From positions 848,853 through 912,852 of the forward strand of contig BCIK01000011.1 of NCBI GenBank assembly GCA_039545295.1: 64,000 bases of DNA, written 5' to 3'. The position numbers and the translations under genes are program-made. The notes under the pieces are model-generated. The model had not been told where the DNA came from and did no database searches. It saw nothing but the letters and a program-made list of their open reading frames with translations. This stretch comes from Udeniomyces pyricola (Eukaryota; Basidiomycota; Tremellomycetes; Cystofilobasidiales; Mrakiaceae). Shown piece after piece: positions 1 through 10,234 of the stretch (its first letter is position 1; every line of letters begins with the position of its first letter).

Positions 1-1269
1 GGCCCTCCCCGGCCAGCACTTTGCCGTCCACAGTACGTTTGTGCACGGTTTGTTTGGACGTCTCCTTCGGTTGTCTGTGTTTTGCTTACTTCGTTGTGTC
101 GGTTCTTGGTACTTCTTTTCTTGTCTGTCCGGTAGCTTGGTCGCACCCCCACATGGCCGGTCTCTCCAACGTCGACATTGTTTCGGAGCTTGGTTGGTCT
201 ATGAAGGTACGCTTAGCTGTAATCTTTTCGTTCCATGACATCACGACGTATGGTGACTGATCCAGCCTTGAGTTTTACAGGTTCTCGCCGACATCAACCA
301 CGGCAAGATCCCCTCATGGTGGCGACCACCGTTTGGCAACGTCGACAACCGAGTGCGAGCTATTGCTTCTTCGGTCTTTGGTCTCAAGACGGTCATCTGG
401 AACCAGGATAGTGAGGACTGGAAGATTGGAGCTGGGAGCAACGAGGATGCCGTCAAGACCTCCATCTCTGGCTGGATCAACGGACCTAAAGTAGGCTCAT
501 CTTGTCAGATGCACGGCAATTGGGAGGGTCCGGCTCGCACTGTCTTGTTCTGACTCATTGCTCTTCGCCTTCTTATGTCGTAGTCTCCTGGACTCATCAT
601 GCTCGAGCACGAGCTTAATGACGGTGCCGTCGATGGTACGTGGCTTGCCGTCTCTTCAGTCGCATTCGGTGCCGAGTGATCTGTGAACTAACGACTTGAC
701 CTGTCTCGCCTACTTCTCCGACAGCCTTCATCACTCTCTGGCCTACTTTCCAGTCGCAGGGCTGGGACTGCAGGACCATTCCTGACCTCTGGGGAGCTGA
801 TTGGTACAAGGTGAGTCAGACGTCATCACTTCCGCCACTCACATCCACTCACGTCTAGACGGAATCAACACTGATATCACATGTCGACTCGGTCGTTGAT
901 TTCTCGCACTGCGTCCATCAGAACGCCAAGGATGGGACCACTGATGCCGCTCAGGGTATGACCCTCACCTCGTCGAGCAACGGCACCTCCTCGAGCAACA
1001 GCAGCTCTGCTTCCTCATCCGCTTCTTCGGCCTCCTCCACCGCTATCGCCTCGTCATCGATGGTTTCGTCAATGGCTTCATCTTCTGCCTCGGTCTCGCG
1101 CTCTGCTTCCAGCGCGCTCGTCTCTGCTTCCGCCTCTGCCTCCAAGGTGAAGGCGGCTGCCGCTTCAGCTTCGGCGTCGGTAAAGGAGTCGGGTGCTGAG
1201 GGATACAACACCCTTTCCACTTTGGGTGCCTTGATCGGTTCGCTTGGACTTTTGGCTGCCATCCTCTAA
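1..1269 (+). CDS. Chitin deacetylase, GPI-anchored type (5' end outside window)
   Basis: Polysaccharide (NodB) deacetylase that would convert cell-wall chitin to chitosan at the cell surface. Likely exons: about 2-32, 136-206, 281-490, 584-635, 725-810 and 922-1269, all joining in frame. Visible NodB motifs: the metal-binding HTWSHPHM (spliced across the first intron), [24 protein letters not shown] and LEHELND. The motif with the catalytic Asp (TFDDGP region) must lie upstream of the window. The last exon encodes a long Ser/Ala-rich stretch and then a hydrophobic C-terminus of about 18 residues (SLGLLAAIL end), typical of a GPI-anchor signal on fungal wall deacetylases. The family call is secure from the motifs; anchoring is inferred. 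The next gene encodes a related enzyme in the same orientation, so this is a tandem pair. Confidence 0.92.
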
Positions 1270-1950
1270 ACTTCTAAAGAAAGCATTTGGGATGCCCCTA
1301 TCCTTTGAACAAACCCTTCCCACCTGTTCCATCCTAATTTCTGAACCAGTCCCTCCCCCCTTTCCTAGCGGCATGGCCCCTTTAATTAATTTTTTTAGTC
1401 TTTTTATCACACCGTGCGCCCCTCATACCGTCACCATCGACACCACACATTCTTTTTGCAACACTACACATCTACACCTACCTCTTTCTTTTCTGCCACT
1501 ACGCAGAACGCATCTACTAGCCAGTAGTCACGGGTTTCAATCATACTTGTCTTTTCCTCTGTACAAGTAGTGATGTCTCATGATCCGCCTGATTTTAGAC
1601 TTGTTTCTCGGCATTTTTCTGTAGCTCGGTGCTAAACTTCTGAATCTGTTTACTAGTAGCTTACATCCCTCTAGACGCAACTGACCATGTACTCTATGCT
1701 CTCTCCGTGCCGAGATCATGACTTCTTCCGTGCTGATGGCTAGATGGATGTTCCTAAAACACCAGGCTTTCTCCATTTAGCTCGATTTCGCAAGCTAGCT
1801 GTCGTCCGTTGATCCGAATCCGACCGAACTTTCGCCGGACTTCATTAATCATTCTAGTTATGATGTTATAAAAACATCGTGTTGCCCTGCTGCCTTTTCG
1901 TCTTATTTTTTTGTTTCCTACAACCAGCGTTTCTCCAACTGTTTTGCACC
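1270..1950. other. Intergenic: 3' region of deacetylase 1 and promoter of deacetylase 2
   Basis: This 681-bp stretch has no convincing coding region; the short open frames in it are scattered and unlike known proteins. It holds the 3' untranslated region of the upstream deacetylase and the promoter of the downstream one, including a TATA-like element described separately. Confidence 0.6.
1866..1874 (+). promoter_or_regulatory. TATA-box-like element upstream of deacetylase 2
   Basis: The stretch TTATAAAAA lies about 80 bp before the ATG at 1951 and is followed by pyrimidine-rich DNA, a usual position for a fungal TATA element. The match is by eye; no transcript start is known. Confidence 0.4.
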
Positions 1951-3843
1951 ATGCTTGTTTCTCCTCTCGTTCTCATCCTAACATCAGCCTCGGTTTCCGC
2001 CACGAGTTCCCTCGTCACGCTCTTCGATCGAGGGGGTAACCTCGTCCCAGAAATCGGTACCGTCGGTAGGTGCCACCTCTCACCTCTTCCAACCTCGCAT
2101 CTCGGTTGTCACTCTCTGATCATTCAACTCATCCCGCTCCGAACCCTCTTTGGCATCTCATCAAACAGAGTGGAAGAGTCTTTACCCCAATGAGACTACT
2201 ACCACACCCACCAAAATCCCTCAATCTTGGCTTGATAAGCTCTACGAAGTCGAGGCTGCAGGTCTCCTTCCGTCGACCGACGTCAACCCCGTAGCGACGC
2301 TCGAGAATGGCTTGCCAACGTACGGATCACTCAACTCGAGCGGCCCCGGAATCTGCAGTGTCAGTTTGTTGCTATTGGCTATGTTGTCTGAGGTGATCAG
2401 TGGCAAGAGAAGACATGACGCCGAGGATCCTCCGGACTTGTCCGACCGCGTCGGGGGGAAGACCGGGGGGGGGGGGGGTCAACCCGATGCCGACGCCGTC
2501 CATTCGACGTCCGATCCTGACGTGTCATTTCGAGTTACTTCAACAGGTAACCTACGGCTGTTACTCTCCCGACGATATCGTCCACGCTCCAGATGGCTTC
2601 ATCGGGTACGCTTTCGGTCTACGCAGATATCAGCATGTCTAACGCGGTCTGATCATCGTTTGGGAGTCGATCGGCTAACGCCGAACCGAGGATTTCTCTG
2701 GTCTCTTTTCGATTCTTCCCCCTTCTGACCATCTCTGTTTCAGGATCGCCCAAGACGACGGACCTCTCCCTCCTGGCATCCGTCTGTACGAGTACTTTAA
2801 GCAACAAGGCATCAACGGTACCGTTTTCCTGATTGGCAAAAACATCATCGCGAACCCGGACGTCTTCGTCGCCGGGTTGACAACCCCTGGTCTTCATCAA
2901 GCCGTTCATACCGTGAGTTAATCGAGCTCCCGGATACTGAGGAAAGGCTCGGATTGGAAGCTGACTCAAAAGGTGTGGGGATGATTGTTTTGTATTGTTT
3001 TGCTTGAATTTCGCAGTGGACCCACCCTTATATGACGGCCAAGACCAACGAGGAAGTCGTTGCTGAACTTGGGTGGACTATGCAGATCATTGCCGAAAGC
3101 ACAGGTCGCATCCCCGCTTGGTGGAGGTACGTTCGATGCATATCTACTATTGAAAATTGCACATCATCAATAGCGTCATCTAATCGTGCTCACAAATCCA
3201 TAACCACCACGACAACAACTACCTAAACCCTCTGCTTTTCCTTTTGGTGATCTTTCGGACGCAGACCTCCTTTTGGCGATGTCGATTGTCGTGTACGAGC
3301 GATCGCCAAGCACGTCTTTGATCTCACTACGGTCATCTGGTCTCATGACTCGGGCGACTGGCGGATTCCTGACTCTGGTACCCTCGAAGAAGCTATCGGC
3401 AACTTGACCCAGGTCATCAACGGTACCAAGAGTCCCGGCGCTATCAACCTGGAGCACGAATTGACGGATGCTGCAGTCACCGCTTTCATCACTGTCTATC
3501 TTCTGATGCTCGATCAGGGATGGAAGACGGATAACATTCCTTCGGTCTTTGGCAAGCCTTGGTACAAAGTAAGTCGAAATTATCATCCCCCCGTCGCCCA
3601 GTCGACTAGCTTCCATCTCATTCGATTCCTCGAGTCTTTCCTTTTATTTTTTTCTACTACTTCTCATGAAAACTGATGGCCGATCTTTTGTGCTCTCTCT
3701 CGTGGTGTGCTCTGTATCGTGATCGGATCATACTATGCGATCAGAACGCTTTGGATGACTGCTCAGCGATCATCCCTGGGATCTCCCTCGTCTCGAATGC
3801 TTCCATCGTTTCACCGGCAGCCAACGAATGTGGTGGGTACTGA
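1951..3843 (+). CDS. Chitin deacetylase, secreted type without GPI tail
   Basis: Complete NodB polysaccharide deacetylase of about 348 residues. Exons 1951-2065, 2169-2359, 2547-2605, 2744-2912, 3017-3126, 3265-3568 and 3745-3843 join in frame. It starts with a signal peptide ([17 protein letters not shown]). Motifs in order: IAQDDGP (the usual TFDDGP, with the two catalytic/metal Asp kept), [32 protein letters not shown] and LEHELTD. It ends shortly after the domain at NECGGY, without the Ser-rich tail and hydrophobic anchor of its neighbour, so it may be freely secreted. The 187-bp second intron contains a run of 14 G. The DDGP region variant is unusual but should still bind metal. Function is inferred from family; the substrate could be chitin or chito-oligomers. 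Confidence 0.92.
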
Positions 3844-4186
3844 TACTAGCTAGTGGTTGCTGAGGCCGGGACAGCCTTGCCGAATGCTAGATCGAATGGC
3901 GATACTGCGATGCGAATGATTTGGGACCTATATATATACTAGGGAGGTTGTGCAAATAGGAGAAGAGATGGTGATGCAAACGAAACGTGGTGAAAAGACA
4001 TGGACTATATTTATATATGTACACCTGTATAGATTGACGATCAAATTTAATGAAATATCCAAGAGTGCCCGCCACCTCGAGCGATGATGAATTCGACGCG
4101 TCGACCTTCCTGTCGCGCTACGTCGCGTCGTCTTTCGTTCAGTCAACGTTCAATCCACAACCGACAACGCTACCCCATCGTCCAAC
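3844..4186. other. Intergenic between deacetylase 2 and CDT2
   Basis: About 340 bp, AT-rich in its middle (runs of TATATATA near 3931 and 4010), without a credible gene. It holds the 3' end of the deacetylase transcript and the 5' region of the CDT2-like gene. Confidence 0.55.
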
Positions 4187-7100
4187 ATGCCCACCAGTCA
4201 CCCTACCACTCCGAACCCACGTCAGCGACCAATCTCAACCTACTTCCTTCCACGTCAGCCGTCTAAAGACGAGGATGTCCCTAGCTCAGACCACTCCATC
4301 CACACTACTCCCAACCGATTCAATCCGCCTTCTTTCCAGTCATCATCCTCACTCATCCGTCCGAATACCCACTCCTTGCAGTCTCCCACATCACCATCGT
4401 CCTCCTCCCCCGTTCACCATCGTCCTTTCCGATTGATTACGACCGAGAGTTCTCTTCCTCCACTCGCGTACGACGTCTATTCGAGCCCCCATCGGAGCAG
4501 CAGCTTCCTAGGGACTCCTCCTCCACACGCCGTTGACAGGACTTCCAATCTCGTCTTCGCCACCGCGTCCTCATCTCAACCACCTCCCGACAATGCAGAG
4601 GCTGGCCCAAGCGGAACCTCAGGCATCGGCTTCGGTATACCGCTAGAGAAACCAAGTGAAATGTTGGGTGCAATGGGGATTGGACCGATTGCTATGTCGA
4701 CATCGACGACGATCAAATTGACTTCCAAGCCTTACGAAGTGATTTCTCTCCTTGATGATTCGGACTCCGATTCTGAACCGGAGTTATCGACGCAACTGCT
4801 TCGGACTCACCCTAAACGCAAGCGGATGAGAATGCTGGGCGAGCAGACACCGCCTTCACAGGGGTCTGTATGTGTATCCATCTCGGAAGAAGGGACTGTA
4901 CCGCTCGTCGGACGACGGACGGCGGCGAGCTCGATGGCTCGGTTGGGAAGATCGATGGGCATGATGGATTTCATGGACTCGAGAAGTCGAGGGACTGGTT
5001 TTGGAAGGAAATCGGGTATGGGAAGATCCTCCGTCCTTGGATCAGGAGGGCTCGCTTCATCGGGTACGTCATGAAAGGCGTATACTTAATTCTGTCGTCG
5101 CATCGCTGAGAATGAAGCACGCCACTGATGAATCTCGGTACATTGGTCACAGTATCAACCGTCTCTCATTATCCCTCGAGTTTTGTTTCGTCCCACACCG
5201 ACGACGTCTATCGGATCTCATCGTGCAATGGAGGGGATTGGAGCTCACCTTTTGCCTGTGTCTTTTCAAACGGTGAGCGCATCTCGCCTCGTCCTTCGGC
5301 CTACTCCGAGCTGTCTGACTGATGATGAAGCTGGACTTGGGCTCGGTGGTCTGACGAGTAGAGGCGAAGCGAGGTGGAAAGCAGATGCTCGCCCTTGGCT
5401 CTGAGGAAGGTACACTTGAGTTTATAGATGCCAGCGAGACGGCCCAGCGGGACCGAGGTGAGTTTTAGATCTTCTCCATATCCTCATGTTCGACGAAGTA
5501 CGTCTACCGGATGATGTTCCTGACATCCAGTTCTTCTCGTATGGTTCATCGCGTCGATCTATCAGAACGCGGCCGAAAGACGAATCAGATCCACGACAAC
5601 GCCATTTTCAACCTCGCTTGGTCTGCCGATGACACCCGGATCGTACGTCGGAATTTCTTCTCACGATCATCAATGCGCCCTCTCCGCCTTGAATTGCCTT
5701 CATAACTAAATCCCGACTATCTAAATTGGCATCGCTTCTTAGGTCACCTCATCTGGAGCTCAAAATTCCAAGATTGTGGATGTGGCAACGCTGACGACCC
5801 TTGCGACGCTCAACGGACACACCAGTAGCGTCAAAACGACCATATGGGACCCGAGTAGCCCGAGTGAGCGGTTGATCCTACGACTCTGTTCTATCTATAT
5901 CTCTGGGATCATATTGCTCACTTAGCATGTGTTCGTTGCGTGTTGCTTTCTCGTTCTCTTCGTTTTTTCCTTCTTCTTCATCAATCATTCAGATGTCTTG
6001 GCCTCGGCGTCCAGGGACGGCAAGATCAATATTTATGACCTCCGACAAGATAGCGTTGGCAGCTCAGTGGGACCCACCAAGAAACATGGCAAGGGGATTG
6101 TGACTCCTGGCCGTAAGTCGCGCAAAAATAAAAGAGTTGAACTCGCTTGGAAATCAACTCGGCGGCCGCAAGGAATCTCACTCAATGGACGAATCATATT
6201 GTTACTTTATTATGTTTGTGTTTATTTTGTGTCTGACAATCAGTGGCATATGGTGGAAGTCAGAACCCAGTCAACGTCATTCGGCACGCTCACGGAGAGA
6301 AGGGAGCCAAGAAACCATCCGTTCACGCTGTGCGTTTCTCCCTGCTGAACTTTTCTTTGTCTCTCAACACTCTCGGCTCATCAAACAACGAAACTAACCG
6401 TTCAGTGGCAGAAGTGAAGTAACAGTCAACCTGCATCTGCTGACAACTACTTTTTTTTTTTTTTTTTTTTTTTTTTTCACTGTAGCGGACAGCGACGCGA
6501 TCCCCGACCTCACTCCTGTACATCCCTCATCTTCCGCATACTATTGCTTCAGCCGGCACTGGTGATGGTATTATTAAGCTCTGGGACGTTCGCATGCACC
6601 ATCATTACACGAGCAAACCGGCGTTCCCACCGTTGGCTCTAGCAGAAAGCAGCGATGGCGGGTTTGATCGACCGCGCGCGCGATCAAGGGCGAACGGATT
6701 GGAGAGACCCCGTGGGATTGCCAGTATGGTCCTCAGTAAAGAAGGTGACATCATCTACGCGCTCGGCACGGATAATACGTATGTTGTTCTTGTTCTTTTT
6801 CACCTTCTCTTTCTCTCTTCTTTTTGGTATTGCTTGCTGGGTGGTTTTTGATTCTCGGCGGTCAAGTGGCTGTTCTCGGAAATCTGACTAATAGTTTGGG
6901 TCATCAATCGTATTGTTGCTCGATACTCTCTCATCCCCCCTTCCCCCACCCGTTCCGCCCTCCACTGTTCTCTCCCTTTTCACTTTCTAGAATTCACGCC
7001 CACTACCCACTCGCCTCCGATGGTCCTACATCTGCCCAACTCCTTCCACTCCCTCTCCTTCCCTCCTACTCGAACCCTTCCCTTTTCGCCAGCTTCTACA

Positions 7101-7630
7101 CCCGCATCACGCTCTCGCCTTGCGGTCGATACCTCGCCTCGGGTTCCCAACGAGGCAGCGTCCATATCTGGGAGGTCGGAGGGTCCTTGGCCGGCACAAA
7201 GGCGTCCAGGGAAGTGCAAGATGGCGAGACAAGAGGAATCGTACTTCTGTCCGGAGGGGATCCTTTGAATGGGGATCATGGTGGATCGGGTGGGAAAGAA
7301 GTCGGATGTGTCGATTGGGGAATGGCTGGGGTAAGTGAACCGGTCGCTTTTCAAACCTAATCAATCGAAATTACATAGATAGACGCCCATCGGTCGTTCG
7401 ATTCAATCGATACTGACTCCTTTTTACTTTTGTCTCTCCATCCTATATCTCTTTGGCTATCATTTTTTTCTCGTTTCCTTGAAATCTCCTTGGATCCAAA
7501 TAAGATTGCCACCACGTCTGACGACTTGACCGTTCGGCTCTGGCGCTCTAAGCCCGATGTCGCTCAAGCGTATCGCGCCGATCCCGAAGCTCAAACATGG
7601 TCTTGGGGTGCAGCTCAACTCGCCAAATAA
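4187..7630 (+). CDS. CDT2: Cdt2/DTL-like WD40 substrate receptor of CRL4 ubiquitin ligase
   Basis: Predicted 793-residue protein. Exons 4187-5063, 5153-5272, 5362-5457, 5566-5642, 5743-5863, 5993-6112, 6244-6329, 6486-6778, 6991-7330 and 7379-7630 join in frame. The N-terminal ~290 residues are Ser/Pro-rich and disordered, with a PIP-box-like QRPISTYF at residues 13-20. WD40 repeats follow, with family landmarks: SPFACVFSN, LALGSEEGTLEFIDA, IFNLAWSADDTRI, LASASRDGKINIYDLR, AHGEKGAKKP, GIIKLWDVR, LSPCGRYLASGSQRGSVHIW and TTSDDLTVRLWR. In other eukaryotes Cdt2 pairs with DDB1-CUL4 and destroys Cdt1 and other proteins bound to chromatin-loaded PCNA in S phase. The last intron is uncertain: with acceptor 7378 it adds about 35 residues before ISLDPNK. 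A 28-nt T run sits just before the exon at 6486. Confidence 0.85.
6450..6478 (+). repeat. 28-nt poly-T tract before a CDT2 acceptor
   Basis: About 28 consecutive T immediately precede CACTGTAG, the acceptor of the intron ending at 6485. It is an extreme polypyrimidine tract and its length may be misread in sequencing. Confidence 0.9.
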
Positions 7631-8049
7631 GAGATGTCAATCCATCATGCCTAGTTGATGTGTCTCTCTTTTTTTTTTTTAGCCTAGTTTCTTCGTCTAA
7701 TATACATAAATCCACTTTCGTCCTTGTGCCGTTTCGTTTTCTTATCATTTCGCATTCCCCATCGTTTCTTGGACGGATCGTCCTTTCTCTCAATCCCCTA
7801 CGGGTCCCTTCTTATCTCCCCAAGTTCTGTTCCTTCCCTCTCATATATATATACCTTCTCGACTTTTATATACCCCCCATATGACGTCATGTATCCTTCC
7901 TTCTATACATTCCCGTTCAGCCTTGCTCTAAACCTATCACGTGACACAAGTCTATAGTTTCAGTCGCCGAAGTGACATTGTAAAATTAAAAGGTTGTCTA
8001 CACCTCGCCATCCTACTTCTGTGTGTATTGAGATCTCCCTTCCTCCTCC

Positions 8050-8098
<49 letters not shown>

Positions 8099-8232
8099 AA
8101 CTTCACCCCCCTCCCTCCCCCCCCCCCCCCCCCAAACCCTTTTGCCCACCCCCCCCTCCCCCCCCCCCCCCCCCCTCTCCCGCGCGCCTCGATCCGAAAC
8201 TCGGAGCAAATCTATGAGCTCAGACGGTCTTC
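7631..8232. repeat. Convergent intergenic region with long poly-C tracts
   Basis: This spacer lies between two 3' ends: CDT2 on + and the TFIIIC subunit on -. After T-rich and pyrimidine-rich DNA it contains an uninterrupted run of about 46 C (8051-8096), followed by further C runs to about 8175 broken only by short CTCC, AAACC or ACCC pieces. The apparent proline-rich reading frame is only a translation of this tract. The opposite strand is G-rich and could form G-quadruplexes. It could also be a collapsed or mis-sized assembly region. Confidence 0.9.
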
Positions 8233-10201
8233 TCAATCTCCCCTGAGCGCGCCGAGATCTCTTTCACCCAAAGGTTCTTTCCACTCTCCCTTGATGAAAT
8301 CCACCCTCGCCAACCCACACGCCATCCCACTCGCGAGCAAAGCGGCGCGTCCGATCCCACACCCCGAATTCCACGTCGCGCAGAGGACGCCGACATCGGG
8401 CGACCAGGCCGGCGTTAGGTCCCGAATCGCGTTGGTTTCGGCTGGGCGTTTGGCGAGCTTGGGGAGGATTGGGGGAAGCACTTTGGCCGCGGTTCCTTGG
8501 GAGAGGTTCTGATGCGTTGAATTCGGTCGATAGGAGTACATACGAGGGAGTGTAAAGTGGAATAGAGAAAGAGAGAGAGAGAGAAAGGGAGATGAGAGGG
8601 GATCAGAAGGGCATACGATGATGGCAGACGGGGTGAGTTCAGAAAGGATAGATAAAAGGAAAAGAAAAAGGAACCCTCGAAGCCCCGCCCGTTAATCAAG
8701 CAGATGGACGCCGTACCTGAGGCAGAATATTTTCAAGCATCCGAAGCTCTCCTGTTCGTTCGTTCCTATCCATACGATAGATCGGTTCCATCAACGAAAC
8801 CTACTCAATTGAAGCAAGATTTAGAAAAAGGCCATCAGCATCTCACCGCCGAGGGATACTCGTGAGCTGATCGACGGAAATGAAAAAAAAAAATGTGGAC
8901 GAACCCAGGTGGCTTTGTTCTTAGTCGTGCCTCGCATAGTGTTGGTGACGAGAAGGGATCCATCGGCCGAGCTCGAGGCAAGGTTTGGATGGTAATCGGA
9001 TGTGGCTAAGCTCTGAAAGGTAGATGGGACGCCAAAAGCAAGATGATCTCAGGTCAAGGCCAGAAACGAGAAAAGCGCAGATCTCTCGAAACGCAAATGC
9101 AAACATAGCAAACCATAATCAAAAGGGCAGAAAAGGAAAGGGAGGAGAGGGGGGGGGGGGNGGGNGGGACTCTTACCCATATGTTGCCTTGATGCACGAC
9201 GGCCTTGCCCGATCCAGAGAGTGTATGCGTTCGAATCCGTAGCACAGACGCGCTGTAATCTCCGTCGGCCACAATAACACTTCCATTCTGAATCGAAACC
9301 GCCGTCGAAGTCGACGCGGAACCTAATGAAAGTGAAGTGGAAGTGTATACGTTGGGCATGGTGCATCCTCATGTGCACTAGGAAACAACGGAGTCGAACG
9401 TGCTTACTTCGACTTGTCCTTAACCCGACGCTTGCTCCGCCTCCACCTGCGCTTCCGGCAGCGTCCCTTAGGTCGGTGTAAAGCAACCGACCGTTGAGCG
9501 CGAGACTAATGATGTGCGTTTGTTCCCAATCGAGATGGTACGCGCCCAAAGCGTCGGCTTGGGGGGCACGAAGGAAGGAGAGAGACCGGATTGGAGCTGT
9601 ATGGATGGGGAGGTATTGGACTGGGAGAGCTACATTTCAAAAGGCCAAGTTAGCTATCGTATCATGATCGTTGGATAGACGATCAGATACAGAATGGTAT
9701 CGACATACGGGGTTCCGACTCAGCATCAGGCAAAAAAGCGGCAGACTGAACGTCCCAAACGGCGACTGTTCCTGCAGACACAATGACAAAATTACTCAGC
9801 CAAAGCCCTCGGAGCCTGAACTTTCCACACAACAGAGGACAAAAGAACGGACCATTTGTGCCGCCAGCCGCGAGCATTTTTCGGCTGCCCCAATCCAAAC
9901 ACCAACACAGTCCTTCCTCAAAGCCAAGCGTGACGAGGGGTTTCCGGAACTTGACTAGGAAACAAATAGACAATGCATCGGAGTCAATCCAGGCCGATTT
10001 CCTCCTCAAAGGTTCAGGACGAGACAGCTGGAGTTAGACAAACCATATACAGGTTGGTCGTCAGGTAGACATCTTGCACGACGGAGAGCGTCCGGATCTG
10101 GTATTGCAAAGAGCTTGATGGAACCGTCTTCGAACGTCCCCGCCAGTACACCAAGCTTAGGAATCTTCGAGCTAGATGCATCGAGCTGAGGAACGGTCAA
10201 A

Positions 10202-10234
<33 letters not shown>

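Noticed and set aside
2400..2642. Open frame continuing through the G run of deacetylase 2 as extra protein sequence
   Set aside because: Splicing 2360-2546 out keeps phase exactly and joins ICS to [10 protein letters not shown], which fits the family; the read-through frame does not.
7941..8512. Proline-rich open frames on + and glycine-rich frames on - across the poly-C tract
   Set aside because: They are direct translations of the homopolymer, overlap the well-supported last exon of the TFIIIC subunit, and contain no independent coding signal.
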